Both the position numbers and the translations under genes were made by a program. A DNA stretch of 64,000 nucleotides, taken from the NCBI RefSeq assembly GCF_014203835.1, contig NZ_JACHJW010000001.1, positions 496,001 through 560,000 of the forward strand, written 5' to 3'. This document shows, one piece after another, positions 51,296 through 60,102 of the stretch. Under the pieces are notes generated by a model. It was not told the origin of the DNA. It did no database searches and was given only the letters and a program-made list of their open reading frames with translations. Numbering within the stretch: the first letter of the stretch is position 1; each line of letters opens with the position of its first letter. The DNA comes from Micromonospora polyrhachis. GTDB taxonomy: Bacteria > Actinomycetota > Actinomycetes > Mycobacteriales > Micromonosporaceae.

Positions 51296-51730
51296 ATGGC
51301 CGCCATGCAGCATGGAACTGGCCCTGGAACTGGAACTGGCCCTGGTAAACGCTCATCCTGGCGACGCCACCTCATTCCCGTCGTTCTCCTGACCGCGCTG
51401 CTCGGGGTCTTCTGTGCCATTCCCATGGGCAACGCGGTGGGGCTGGTCACCGGAGAAGCGGTGACGGCGCAGGTCGAGGGCTGCGCCAAGGAGGGCAAGT
51501 ACAACGTCTGCCGGGGCTCCTGGGTGTTCAGCGACGGAAGCAGCGGCACCGGACCCATCAATGGCGTCGGCGGTGACGACGTCGGCCGTGCGGTCGACGT
51601 CTGGGCGGTCCACGACCAGGCCACCACCAGCCGGCTCGCCTGGGCGACGACCCCCGCACTCTTCGGTGCGATCCTGATGGCCCTGGTCATCGCCGTTGGC
51701 GTCTCCCGGCGGGCGCGGACGCGCTTTTGA
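51296..51730 (+). CDS. Small two-span membrane protein
   Basis: A 144-residue protein. The first 22 residues are a Gly/Thr/Pro repeat (GTGPGTGTGPG) of low complexity, followed by a span (about 28-50), an external stretch with two Cys (EGCAKEGKYNVCRGSW), and a second span (about 113-135) with a short Arg-rich tail. It resembles membrane proteins of unknown function common in actinobacteria. An internal ATG at 51305 is a possible start. Confidence 0.65.
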   Translation: MAAMQHGTGPGTGTGPGKRSSWRRHLIPVVLLTALLGVFCAIPMGNAVGLVTGEAVTAQVEGCAKEGKYNVCRGSWVFSDGSSGTGPINGVGGDDVGRAVDVWAVHDQATTSRLAWATTPALFGAILMALVIAVGVSRRARTRF

Positions 51731-51876
51731 CGGCACACGCAGTACGAGTCCGGTTGGTACGGCTGCTACATGACCGTGTCGACAAGTAGCCTCTGACAAC
51801 GGACGGCCTCGACGATCCGGCCAGCGGGGCGGGCCAGGCGCTGCCCGGGGGCGGGTGGGGGCACTATCGTTCTGGC

Positions 51877-52374
51877 GTGCACATCCGTTTTGACATCCCA
51901 GCCGATCCCGCCTACCCAGGCCGTGTGGCTGCTGCGCTCAGCACTGTTCGGCTGCGCAAGTACGGTTATGTCGGCGCGGTGCTGGCGGTGGTCGGGGCGA
52001 TCGGTTTCGCCGTCTCGCGGGGGTTCGCGTGGGGCGACTGGATCGCACCGCTGTGCACAGCGCTGGTCATGGGTGGCCTGCTGTCGATGCTGTACCCGCC
52101 GTGGGTGCGGTTACGTGCCCGGCGCCGCTCCAGTCGCTACGCTGTCGAGGGCGCCTACGACATCACCGACGACAACATCATGATGCGCAGCGGCTCGGAG
52201 TCCGGCGGCATCGCCTGGGACGGGGTCGCCCAGGTAAGGGACACCCCCGAGTTCTGGATCGTGTACGTCGGCCGGATGCCGGCGACCGTGATCCCACGCC
52301 GCTTGATGTCCGCCGAGGATGCCGAGACGCTGCGAGTCTTCATGGCCAGCCGTGGGCTGCTCCAGCTTCGGTGA
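51877..52374 (+). CDS. YcxB-like membrane protein
   Basis: A 165-residue protein. Two spans lie at about 30-70 in VGAVLAVVGAIGFAVSRGFAWGDWIAPLCTALVMGGLLSMLYPP. The C-terminal part YDITDDNIMMRSGSESGGIAWDGVAQVRDTPEFWIVYV reads like the YcxB/bPH-type C-terminal domain. Function is unknown. Start is GTG 51877. It is probably monocistronic; the region after it holds a gene remnant on the other strand. Confidence 0.72.
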   Translation: MHIRFDIPADPAYPGRVAAALSTVRLRKYGYVGAVLAVVGAIGFAVSRGFAWGDWIAPLCTALVMGGLLSMLYPPWVRLRARRRSSRYAVEGAYDITDDNIMMRSGSESGGIAWDGVAQVRDTPEFWIVYVGRMPATVIPRRLMSAEDAETLRVFMASRGLLQLR

Positions 52375-52591
52375 TCCCGTTTGCCGCGATGCGCGCGGCG
52401 GCTCGGACACCAATACCGTCACTCCCACGTTCGGGCGTACCCGGTTGGGCACCAAGAGGTCCGGGGACGCCACAAAACAGGCGACGATGCCAGGTCGTAC
52501 TCTTCGGTCGCAGGTTGTCGGCGACCTCGACGCAGTCACCCGTGTTACCGCTACTCTTGCTGGACTTCCGCCAGACCGCGCCGGTACCCAC
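52340..52591 (-). pseudogene. DUF397 gene remnant
   Basis: The first 27 residues (VWRKSSKSSGNTGDCVEVADN) are a good DUF397 N-terminal half, as in the small proteins paired with XRE regulators. The expected continuation (VRDSKDPxGPxL) is absent: the frame goes on into unrelated Arg/Gly-rich sequence and overlaps the end of the YcxB-like gene. No XRE partner gene is next to it. Truncation is the simplest explanation. Confidence 0.6.
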
Positions 52592-52706
52592 GCATCCCGC
52601 GCTGATCTACGGACGGTTCGTCGGATGGGTACCGGGGAGATCTTGGCCGCTGTGTCCTGAGCGGCTGCCCCGCCGCGCCCGGCCGTAGGGGCGGGCGGAG
52701 CAGCCG

Positions 52707-53126
52707 TCAGTTCTCCGGGTAGGGGGTGACCCGGAGACCGGTGGCGATCTCCGGCCGGATGCGCAACACGCAGTCGGCCGGGTCGTCCGCACCGCAATCC
52801 AGCAGCGCTTCGTAGCGTGCCCGGTCCAGCGGGTCCCGTACCGGCTGGGCGACACCGGTGACGACCACGCTCCATCCGGTACGGGTGTCCGCGTCGATCT
52901 CGTCGGCCTCGTAGGCGACCACCGGGTCGGACTGCTCCGTCGTGCCGACGATCGGGGTGGTAAGGCTGGTCCGGATGATGACGTCACCTTCGTCGAGGAT
53001 GTGGGGCACCGGGGGGATCGCCGGCAACGTCCGCTGGGTGAAGACCACCCGGCCCATGGTGACGCTGGCCAGTAGCCGTAGGGCCTCCTGTCGAGGCAGC
53101 TCCTCCAGCATCCGTCGGTTGTCCAT
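52707..53126 (-). CDS. Pyridoxamine 5'-phosphate oxidase-like protein
   Basis: A 139-residue split-barrel protein: LPRQEALRLLASVTMGRVVFTQRTLPAIPPVPHILDEGDVIIRTSL, then VVAYEADEIDADTRTGWSVVVTGVAQPV. This is the compact PPOX/nitroreductase-associated family of actinobacteria, some of which bind F420 or flavin and belong to dormancy (DevR) regulons. An ideal GGAGGAGGACG precedes ATG 53126. It is divergent from a radical SAM operon with two DevR-like boxes in between. Confidence 0.82.
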   Translation of the reverse strand: MDNRRMLEELPRQEALRLLASVTMGRVVFTQRTLPAIPPVPHILDEGDVIIRTSLTTPIVGTTEQSDPVVAYEADEIDADTRTGWSVVVTGVAQPVRDPLDRARYEALLDCGADDPADCVLRIRPEIATGLRVTPYPEN

Positions 53127-53255
53127 CGTCCTCCTCCACCACCCGCCGCCACCACCGCACGCCGTCCATAGAGGACCTAACGGGAAAGCCATCGAGTCGG
53201 TCCCAGCCTGCCCGCACGCAGCGGCCTCGAACAAGGCCGGACGGCCCGAGCGGAA

Positions 53256-53307
53256 GGACCAAAGGTCCCGTGGGTGTACATGGGTCGTATCTCAGGACCT
53301 TGGGCCC
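53256..53307. promoter_or_regulatory. Two DevR/DosR-like boxes in a divergent spacer
   Basis: Box 1 is GGACCAAAGGTCC (53256-53268), a perfect 5-3-5 inverted repeat; the minus strand reads GGGACCTTTGGTCC. Box 2 is GGACCTTGGGCCC (53295-53307), one mismatch from symmetry. Both resemble the GGGACTTTxGTCCC-like sites of actinobacterial DevR/DosR regulators. They lie upstream of the PPOX-like gene and the radical SAM gene. Confidence 0.6.
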
Positions 53308-53365
53308 GGCAATGATGCCCCCGGTTCCTCTTTCGGGTGGCGATCCGACCGCCCAGGGTGGAGAT

Positions 53366-54574
53366 GTGGCGCTGACACCAAACCGGGGCACCCACGCCCG
53401 TGATGTCCGGATACCGAAGCAGGACGCCGCCGACCGGCCGTTCATCGTGATCTGGGAGGCGACGCAGGCGTGCCCGCTGGCCTGCCTACACTGCCGGGCC
53501 TCGGCACGTCCCAATCGTGACCCCCTCGAGCTGTCCACCGAAGAGGCGATCGACCTCATGGCGCAGGTGGCCGAGTTCGGCCGCCCGTCGCCCCTGTTCG
53601 TCATCACCGGGGGCGATCCCTTCCAACGTCCCGACCTGACCACGCTGGTCCGCCGAGGCACCGAACTCGGGCTGGCCATGTCGGTCTCCCCGTCCGGTAC
53701 GCCCACCCTCACCCGGCAGGCGCTCGCCGACCTGCACGAGGCCGGTGCCCGGGCCATCTCGCTGAGCCTGGACGCGGCCGGCGCACAGGCACACGACGGC
53801 TTCCGCGGTGTCGAAGGCGTGTACGGACTGACCGTCCGGGCCTGGGAGGATGCCGTCGACCTGGGGCTGAGGGTCCAGATCAACACGACGGTGACCCGTA
53901 ACAACGTCGGGGACCTGCCGGAAATCGCCGCCCAGGTGCGCGACCGGGGTGCCCTGCTGTGGAGTGTGTTCTTCCTGGTTCCCACCGGGCGGGGACGCGC
54001 GCTGCTGGGTCTCGACGCGGCCGAGACCGAGGACGTGCTCAACGTCCTGTACGACCTGGGCGAGACGGTGCCGGTCAAGACCACCGAGGCACACCACTTC
54101 CGGCGGGTCTGTCTGCAACGTGGTGTGCTGGCCCGCCATGACGTACCCGCGGCTGAGGCCCTCGGCCTGGGCCCGCTGTACCACCAACTGCGGAATCGAC
54201 TCGAGGAGCTGGGGCTCACCGAGCAACATCGTCGTACCCGACGTCCGCCGCTGCGGGTCAGCGCCGGCAACGGCTTCGTCTTCATCTCCCACCACGGTGA
54301 CGTCCACCCCAGCGGGTTCCTCCCGGTGCCCGGCGGCAACGTACGGCAGCAGCGTCTGCCCGACATCTATCGCACCTCGGAGCTCTTCACCGGACTGCGG
54401 GACGTCACCCGGCTACAGGGTCGGTGCGGAGACTGCGAGTTCCGGTCCGTGTGCGGCGGCTCCCGGGCCCGCGCCTACGCGGTCACCGGCGACCTGTACG
54501 CCGAGGAGCCGGTCTGCGGATACCAGCCCGGCTCGTTCCCGTACGCCGCGGACCTGGCGGAGTTGCTGTCGTGA
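53366..54574 (+). CDS. Radical SAM/SPASM protein, TIGR04053-like
   Basis: A roughly 402-residue radical SAM protein. The 4Fe-4S triad is CPLACLHC (C36, C40, C43 in this frame), followed by FVITGGDPFQRPDL and SLSLDAAGAQAHDGFRGVEG. A C-terminal auxiliary cluster region CGDCEFRSVCGGSRARAYAVTGD, ending VCGYQPG, is SPASM-like. Family relatives act in heme or peptide maturation. The start is uncertain: GTG 53366 avoids the DevR-like boxes, but ATG 53312 is possible. It is the first gene of a run to 59080 and its stop overlaps the next start. Confidence 0.82.
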   Translation: MALTPNRGTHARDVRIPKQDAADRPFIVIWEATQACPLACLHCRASARPNRDPLELSTEEAIDLMAQVAEFGRPSPLFVITGGDPFQRPDLTTLVRRGTELGLAMSVSPSGTPTLTRQALADLHEAGARAISLSLDAAGAQAHDGFRGVEGVYGLTVRAWEDAVDLGLRVQINTTVTRNNVGDLPEIAAQVRDRGALLWSVFFLVPTGRGRALLGLDAAETEDVLNVLYDLGETVPVKTTEAHHFRRVCLQRGVLARHDVPAAEALGLGPLYHQLRNRLEELGLTEQHRRTRRPPLRVSAGNGFVFISHHGDVHPSGFLPVPGGNVRQQRLPDIYRTSELFTGLRDVTRLQGRCGDCEFRSVCGGSRARAYAVTGDLYAEEPVCGYQPGSFPYAADLAELLS

Positions 54575-55101
54575 CCGTCGACGATCTACCGACCGAAGGC
54601 ACGGGTCCTGCCCCCCGGAAGGAAACCGGCCGGGGCACCCGGCCGGGCGGTGACAAGCCACTGGTCTATTCCTGCTCGGGGTGTTCCAGCGCCGCGCAAC
54701 TGGCCAACACCCTGGCGATCCGGCTGGATCGGCTGGGGGTGGCGGAGATGTCCTGCATCGCCGGCCTGGGCGGGGACGTGCCGTCCCTCGTACGCCTCGC
54801 CCGGTCCGGTCGACCGATCCTGGCCCTGGACGGCTGTCCGCTCGTCTGTGTCCAGGCGACCCTGCGCCGGCACGACATCACACCCGACGGCCATGTCGTC
54901 CTCAGCCGCTACGGCGTCCGTAAGCGTCGGCACGCCGACTTTGACGAAGAGGATGCGCAGCGGCTGTTGCCGGTGGCGACGACCGCCGTCGCCGCCCTTA
55001 CCGCGGCGACGGCCGCCGCCCCTAACGCGTCGACGGATGACGAGGGGGCAGGGACGGAGCCGGCGAGCGGGGCGCAGAAGTCGTCACGACAGGACCTGTG
55101 A
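54571..55101 (+). CDS. DGC-domain metal-binding protein
   Basis: A 176-residue cysteine-rich protein. The pattern LVYSCSGCSSAAQLAN (C35, C38), EMSCIAG (C62), LDGCPLVC (DGC at 87-89, C93) is the DGC family (putative zinc-binding), often encoded beside radical SAM or nitrite/NO-related genes. The last 60 residues are Ala/Thr-rich and disordered. Its GTG overlaps the stop of the radical SAM gene by four bases, indicating coupled translation. Confidence 0.8.
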   Translation: MTVDDLPTEGTGPAPRKETGRGTRPGGDKPLVYSCSGCSSAAQLANTLAIRLDRLGVAEMSCIAGLGGDVPSLVRLARSGRPILALDGCPLVCVQATLRRHDITPDGHVVLSRYGVRKRRHADFDEEDAQRLLPVATTAVAALTAATAAAPNASTDDEGAGTEPASGAQKSSRQDL

Positions 55102-55165
55102 CCATGCCGATCCCGGGACGTCGGGCTCTGCCCCGGGCACCCGGGCTAGTTGGACCCTCGACGAT

Positions 55166-55633
55166 ATGGATTTGATTCTTCTCGGTGTCACCGGCGTGCT
55201 GTTCTTCGTGGCCGGTCCCGTCATGGCGGTTCGTGGTCTCATCGGCCGTAAGGCCATCACCCAGGAGTTGGTTCAGCAGAGGATCGCCTTCCCGGCCGGC
55301 GGGAACCTCCCCGCCGGGTTGTCCCGGTACGCCGGCGTGCAGGTGCGCACCGGCGAGCAGGCGAAGGCCTACTCGGACCTTATCGGCAGTCACGTGGCCA
55401 AGGCGACCGGGGGGCGCACCTACGCGGAGATCTCCACTGAGTTGCAGGCGGGCGGGCGGACCGACGAGAAACTCGTGCGGTTGCGGGAGATGGCGTTCAT
55501 GGGGCAGACCCTGCGCGGCGCGCTGCTCGGCGCCTACCAGGCCTCGCAGGTCACCCTCCTGGTGATCGGACTGGGCGCGCTCTTCACCGCTCTGGGGTTG
55601 ACGTTCCTGGCGCTGGCCCTGATCGGGTCGTGA
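55166..55633 (+). CDS. Two-span membrane protein of unknown function
   Basis: A 155-residue protein with hydrophobic segments at the N-terminus (about 3-24) and near the end (about 122-153), and a soluble middle RKAITQELVQQRIAFPAGGNLPAGLSRYAGVQVRTGEQAKAYSDLIGSHVA. It is 64 bases downstream of the DGC gene on the same strand. Hypothetical membrane proteins of this form occur beside oxidoreductase genes in actinobacteria. No function is assigned. Confidence 0.7.
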   Translation: MDLILLGVTGVLFFVAGPVMAVRGLIGRKAITQELVQQRIAFPAGGNLPAGLSRYAGVQVRTGEQAKAYSDLIGSHVAKATGGRTYAEISTELQAGGRTDEKLVRLREMAFMGQTLRGALLGAYQASQVTLLVIGLGALFTALGLTFLALALIGS

Positions 55634-55698
55634 CAGCACCGGACCCGCTCACCGTCGGCAGCGCACGGAGTGGCGTCACCGGGCGCGGTGACGGGTGA

Positions 55699-55713
55699 GG
55701 GTCGGGCCGACCC
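55699..55713 (+). terminator. Hairpin in the spacer before bioY
   Basis: GGGTCGG-G-CCGACCC is a perfect 7-bp stem with a one-base centre, 65 bases after the membrane-protein stop. The 227-bp spacer that holds it has no gene. It may partly separate the upstream genes from bioY. Confidence 0.4.
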
Positions 55714-55860
55714 GAAGGACATCCGACGACGGGACCTATGACTCTGCCGCACAGAGCGGGCGGGCCAGCAGGCTGCACCTGACGGGTGTGCGGCCCTGCG
55801 GGGAGCGCAGCGCGGACATGGTGGTCGCGTCCTGCGACGCGGCGGCGGGAGGGGACGAGG

Positions 55861-56487
55861 ATGGCGGATGGCGCGGCAGTTGTGGCGATGCCCGGCCGTA
55901 CCGGAGGAGTGCTGGCGGATGTGTGGGGCCGATCTGTCACACGCGACGCGGTCCTCGTCGTCGGCGCTGCCGCCCTGGTGGGCGGCGCAGCGCAGATCGC
56001 ACTCCCGGTGCCCGGCTCGCCGGTACCGGTAACCGGGCAGACCTTCGCCGTGCTGGTCACCGCAGCAGCGCTGGGCCCGGCCCGCGGGGCGGCCGGCATG
56101 CTGCTGTACGTCGTGGTCGGTGGTCTCGGGATACCGTGGTTCGCCAACGGCACCTCGGGACTGAGTGGTGCCACCGTTGGCTACCTGCTGGGCTTCGTGC
56201 TCGCCGCCGCGCTGGTCGGACGGCTGGCGGCAGCCGGTGCCGACCGGCGGCCGTGGCGCACCCTCGGGCTGATGGCAGCGGGCAACGCGGTGATCTACCT
56301 GGTCGGCGTGTCCTGGCTGGCCGTGGTGACCGGTACGGATCTAGCCGGGGCGATGGCGGCGGGCCTCGTCCCGTTCCTGATCGGCGACGTGCTCAAGGCG
56401 CTGCTGGCCGCCGGCCTGCTGCCCTCGGCGTGGCGGCTGCGGCACCGGCTCTCCACGCGCGCCACCGATGATCGGGGGAACCGCTGA
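55861..56487 (+). CDS. bioY: Biotin transporter BioY
   Basis: A 208-residue membrane S-component of biotin uptake. ALVGGAAQIALPVPGSPVPVTGQTFAVLVTAAALGPARGAAGMLLYVVVGGLGIPWFANGTSG is the BioY signature. About six spans follow. Without adjacent bioMN genes it would act alone or use a shared energy-coupling module. ATG 55861 overlaps none upstream; GGAGGGGACGAGG precedes it. Its stop shares a base with the next start. Confidence 0.88.
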   Translation: MADGAAVVAMPGRTGGVLADVWGRSVTRDAVLVVGAAALVGGAAQIALPVPGSPVPVTGQTFAVLVTAAALGPARGAAGMLLYVVVGGLGIPWFANGTSGLSGATVGYLLGFVLAAALVGRLAAAGADRRPWRTLGLMAAGNAVIYLVGVSWLAVVTGTDLAGAMAAGLVPFLIGDVLKALLAAGLLPSAWRLRHRLSTRATDDRGNR

Positions 56488-57938
56488 TGTCCGCGGTCGA
56501 GATGGGGACGACAGTCGCACCACCGGCCGTCATCCAGGGCGGCATGGGTGTCGGCGTCTCGGGCTGGCGGCTCGCCCGGGCGGTGGCCGCTACCGGGCAA
56601 CTCGGTGTCGTCTCCGGCGTCGCCCTCGACGTGCTGCTCGTACGCCGCCTACAGAGCGGTGACGAGGATGGCCACCTGCGGCGAGCCCTGGCTCACTTCC
56701 CGGTTCCCGCCCTGGCGCAGCACATCCTCGACCGGTACTTCGTACCCGGCGGGGTGCCGGACGACCAGCCCTTCCCGCCGGTGCCGAAGCTCGGACTGCG
56801 TCCCCGACGCCGCCAGGAGGAGTTGGCGGTGGTCGCCAACTTCGTCGAGGTCTTCCTGGCCAAGGAGGGCCATGGTGGGCCGGTCGGGGTGAACTACCTG
56901 GAGAAGATCCAGCTGGCCACCCCGGCCGCGCTGTACGGCGCCATGCTGGCCGGGGTGGACTACGTTCTCATGGGCGCGGGCCTGCCCACCGAGATTCCGC
57001 AACTGTTGGACGCCCTGGCCGAGCACCGTCCGGCCCGGCTCTCCGTGGCGGTGCACGCGGCCGAGCCCGACGAGCGACACCACGTCTCCATCGACCCGCC
57101 GGATCTGCTCGGCGAGGTGCCCGCCGTCCTGCGGCGGCCACGGCTGCTGGCCATCGTCTCCTCCGCTGTGCTCGCCACCTATCTGGCCCGCGACACGACC
57201 ACCCGTCCGGACGGTTTCGTCCTGGAAGGTCCGGTTGCCGGCGGGCACAGCGCCCGCCCTCGGGGACCGTTGACCCTCGACGCCGACGGGGAGCCGGTGT
57301 ACGGGCCCAAGGACCGTCTCGACCTGGCGAAGGTGGCCAAGCTGGGGCTGCCGTTCTGGCTGGCCGGTGGGCAGACCGGTCCGGAGCGGCTGGCCGAGGC
57401 CCGGGCCGCGGGGGCCGCCGGGGTGCAGGTGGGTACGGCGTTCGCGCTGTGCCGGGAGTCGGGGCTGGCTCCGGTCCTACGCCAGCGGATGCTGCACGAC
57501 GCGGCCCAGGGCTCGTTGATCGTGCGCAACGATGTCCAGGCCTCCCCGACCGGCTTCCCGTTCAAGGTGGCCCAGCTCAGCGGCACCACCGCCGAACCAG
57601 CCGTCTACGCCGAACGGCCACGCAACTGCGACCTGGGCTACCTGCGTACGCCGTTCCGCCGCGCCAACGGCCGGGTCGGCTTCCGCTGCCCGGCGGAGCC
57701 GGTGGACGACTACGTGCGAAAGGGCGGATCGGTGGCGGACACGGTGGGTAGCCAGTGCCTGTGTAACGGCCTCGTCGCCACGGTCGGGTTCGGCCAGCGG
57801 CGAGCCGATGGCTATGTCGAACCTCCCCTGGTGACCCTCGGTCAGGATCTCGCCTTCCTACCCCATCTGACCCACGAGGGCGACGACTACACGGCCGCCG
57901 ACGTCGTCGCGTACCTGCTCGGCGAGGTCCAGCCATGA
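56487..57938 (+). CDS. Nitronate monooxygenase-like flavoprotein
   Basis: A 483-residue TIM-barrel FMN enzyme of the 2-nitropropane dioxygenase/nitronate monooxygenase class. VIQGGMGVGVSGWRLARAVAATGQLGVVSG, GGPVGVNYLEKIQLATPAALYGAMLAGVDYVLMGAG, GFVLEGPVAGGH and WLAGGQTGPERLAEARAAGAAGVQVGTAFALC are the conserved blocks. The C-terminal extension has a Cys-rich stretch (CDLGYLR, CPAEP, SQCLCNGL), which is longer than the usual 350 residues. It starts within the bioY stop codon. Confidence 0.85.
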   Translation: MSAVEMGTTVAPPAVIQGGMGVGVSGWRLARAVAATGQLGVVSGVALDVLLVRRLQSGDEDGHLRRALAHFPVPALAQHILDRYFVPGGVPDDQPFPPVPKLGLRPRRRQEELAVVANFVEVFLAKEGHGGPVGVNYLEKIQLATPAALYGAMLAGVDYVLMGAGLPTEIPQLLDALAEHRPARLSVAVHAAEPDERHHVSIDPPDLLGEVPAVLRRPRLLAIVSSAVLATYLARDTTTRPDGFVLEGPVAGGHSARPRGPLTLDADGEPVYGPKDRLDLAKVAKLGLPFWLAGGQTGPERLAEARAAGAAGVQVGTAFALCRESGLAPVLRQRMLHDAAQGSLIVRNDVQASPTGFPFKVAQLSGTTAEPAVYAERPRNCDLGYLRTPFRRANGRVGFRCPAEPVDDYVRKGGSVADTVGSQCLCNGLVATVGFGQRRADGYVEPPLVTLGQDLAFLPHLTHEGDDYTAADVVAYLLGEVQP

Positions 57939-59080
57939 CCCCGGCCGCGGTGACCCGACCGGCCGGGGTGCCGGTGCCCTGGCGACTGCCCGTGCTGGCC
58001 GCCGCTGGCGTCGCGCTGCTGACCGGGCTGTACGCGGCACTGTTGCTGCTCAGCGTGCCGGTGCCGACGGTTCCCCGGCCGGTGGAGCAGGTGCACGGCC
58101 CGCTCATGGTCCTGGGCTTCGTCGGCACCCTGATCGCCCTGGAACGGGCGGTCGCCCTCGGTGCCCGCTGGGCGCTGCTGGCGCCGGCCTGCTCGGGCCT
58201 CGGGGGTCTCGTCCTGGTGGTGACCGGGGCCAGCCTGGCCGGCAAGATCCTGCTGATGGTCGCCTCGGTGGTCCTGCTCGGCATCTACCGGGCCCTGTGG
58301 CACCGTCAGCAGAGTGTGGCGTTGCTGGCCCAGGCCACCGGTGCGCTCGCCTGGTACGTGGCGACAATGCTGTGGTCGGCAGGCTTCTCCATCGCCGAAC
58401 TCGTGCCGTGGCTGGCCACGTTCGTGGTGGCGACGATCGCGGGAGAGCGGCTCGAACTGGCCCACGTCGCGCTGCGGAGCCGGCATGCCCAGCCCCTCTT
58501 CCTGGCTGCCCTGGGCACGCTGGTGACCGGTGCGACGGCCGCCACCGTGTGGCCCTCGGCCGGGGTCCAGGTCTTCGGCGCGGGGCTACTGGCCGTGGTG
58601 GCGTGGCTCGCTGTCTTCGACGTCGCCCGGCACACCGTACGGGCCACCGGCCTGCCCCGCTACGTGGCCGTCGGCCTGTTGGCCGGGTACGCCTGGCTGG
58701 CGCTGGCCGGCCTGCTCTGGGCCGGTGCGGGTGCCGCCGTCGACGGGCACCGCTACGACGCCACCCTGCACGCGGTCTTCCTCGGCTTCACCATGTCGAT
58801 GATCTTCGTACACGCGCCGGTCATCCTGCCGGCGGTGCTCCGCCGTCCCCTGCCCTACCACCGACTGCTCTACGGTCCGCTGGTCCTGTTGCACGTCTCG
58901 CTGCTGGCCCGCGTCGGGATCGGCGACGCGCTCGGCCTGGAACCTGTCTGGCGGTGGGCGGGGGTGGTGAACGTGGCCTCGGTGCTGACCTTCGTCGGGT
59001 GCGCCGTCGCGCTCTCCGTGGTGCACCGACGGGGAGCGCGACGTTCCCCCGGCGTCGTGGCTCCCACCACCGCCCGCTGA
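57935..59080 (+). CDS. NnrS-like polytopic membrane protein
   Basis: A 381-residue protein with about ten to twelve spans. EQVHGPLMVLGFVGTLIALERAVALG near residue 48, LHAVFLGFTMSMIFVHAPVILPAVLRR, and further conserved His are features of NnrS and related heme/copper membrane proteins linked to nitric oxide stress. It overlaps the nitronate monooxygenase stop by four bases (ATGA), so it ends the operon. It is convergent with the LysR gene. Confidence 0.72.
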   Translation: MTPAAVTRPAGVPVPWRLPVLAAAGVALLTGLYAALLLLSVPVPTVPRPVEQVHGPLMVLGFVGTLIALERAVALGARWALLAPACSGLGGLVLVVTGASLAGKILLMVASVVLLGIYRALWHRQQSVALLAQATGALAWYVATMLWSAGFSIAELVPWLATFVVATIAGERLELAHVALRSRHAQPLFLAALGTLVTGATAATVWPSAGVQVFGAGLLAVVAWLAVFDVARHTVRATGLPRYVAVGLLAGYAWLALAGLLWAGAGAAVDGHRYDATLHAVFLGFTMSMIFVHAPVILPAVLRRPLPYHRLLYGPLVLLHVSLLARVGIGDALGLEPVWRWAGVVNVASVLTFVGCAVALSVVHRRGARRSPGVVAPTTAR

Positions 59081-59142
59081 ACGTCGGTGGTTCACGACCG
59101 TACGCCGGCGGCCCGTCTCACCGCCGCCGGCCACGGGCTGGA

Positions 59143-60081
59143 TCAACTCGGTGACAGGGTCTCCACTCCTGCCGGCAGGTTGCCCCGTTCCGCCGGGGTA
59201 CGGACGTAGTCGAGCAGAATCCGGCGCAGCGCTCGGGCCGCGTTGGTGGGCTCGGCCTCCCGCCGTCGGGCCACCGCGATGGTGCGCTGCACCCCCGGCG
59301 GTGCGAGGCGGGTCACCTGGATGGCCGGCCGGCGGGCGACCACGATGCCGGGTACCAGGGCCACCCCGAGTCCGGCCTCGACGAAGCTGAGCACGGCGTC
59401 CATCTCGCCGCCCTCGACCGCCAGGGTCGGCTCGAACCCGGCCCGGCGGCACGCCTGAAGGGTGACGTCACGCAGGTCGTATCCGGCCCGGAACATGACC
59501 AGTGGCTGGTCCCGTAGATCCGCCAGGCGTACGGTGCCGGTGGGACCGACCGTCGGCAGTTGGTGGACCGAGGCGACCACCAGGCTCTCCCGCAGGATCG
59601 GCTCGACCCGTAGGGCGGGGTCCAGACCGTGTGCGGGCAGGATGATCAGCGCCAGGTCGAGTTCGCCGCGGAGTAGGTCACGAACGAGATCCTGGGAGCC
59701 ACTCTCCTCCACCCGGAGGTCCACGTTGGGATGGCTGTCCCGGAACCGGCGCAGCACCGCCGGTGCCAGGGAGGTACACAGGCTGGGCGTCGCGCCGAGG
59801 CGTACCCGCCCTCGCCGCAGGCCGACGAGTTCCTGTACCTCCCGGCGGGCGGTTTCCACGTCGGCCAGGATCCGTTTGGCGAGCGGCAGGAGTACCTCGC
59901 CGGCGGCGGTGAGGGTGATGTTGCCGCGTACCCGTTCGAAGAGCGGGGCGCCGAGGTCCGCTTCGAGGGCGTGAATTTGCTTACTCAATGAGGGCTGGGT
60001 GATGCCCACAACATCGGCGGCATGGGTGAAATGTCGTACTTCTGCGACGGCTACGAAGTATTTCAGTTGATGGAGCTGCAC
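59143..60081 (-). CDS. LysR-type transcriptional regulator
   Basis: A 312-residue LysR regulator. MQLHQLKYFVAVAEVRHFTHAADVVGITQPSLSKQIHALEADLGAPLFER is a standard N-terminal HTH. The C-terminal effector domain has two periplasmic-binding-like lobes (VRLGATPSLCTSLAP to LPLVMFRAGYDLRD). It diverges from sdhCAB. GTG 60081 begins directly after a perfect palindrome, so it probably controls its own gene and the succinate dehydrogenase operon. Confidence 0.9.
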   Translation of the reverse strand: MQLHQLKYFVAVAEVRHFTHAADVVGITQPSLSKQIHALEADLGAPLFERVRGNITLTAAGEVLLPLAKRILADVETARREVQELVGLRRGRVRLGATPSLCTSLAPAVLRRFRDSHPNVDLRVEESGSQDLVRDLLRGELDLALIILPAHGLDPALRVEPILRESLVVASVHQLPTVGPTGTVRLADLRDQPLVMFRAGYDLRDVTLQACRRAGFEPTLAVEGGEMDAVLSFVEAGLGVALVPGIVVARRPAIQVTRLAPPGVQRTIAVARRREAEPTNAARALRRILLDYVRTPAERGNLPAGVETLSPS

Positions 60082-60083
60082 CT

Positions 60084-60102
60084 CGATAGCTTACAGCTAT
60101 CG
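60084..60102. promoter_or_regulatory. LysR-type palindrome between lysR and sdhC
   Basis: CGATAGCTTACAGCTATCG is perfectly symmetrical with a TAC centre and contains T-N11-A. It begins 3 bases before the GTG of the LysR gene and lies 66 bases from the sdhC start, the classical position of a LysR recognition site. Confidence 0.75.

Noticed and set aside
55634-55860. Possible riboswitch before bioY
   Set aside because: I saw only a generic hairpin and GC-rich stems; no conserved TPP, cobalamin or other riboswitch core was recognisable.
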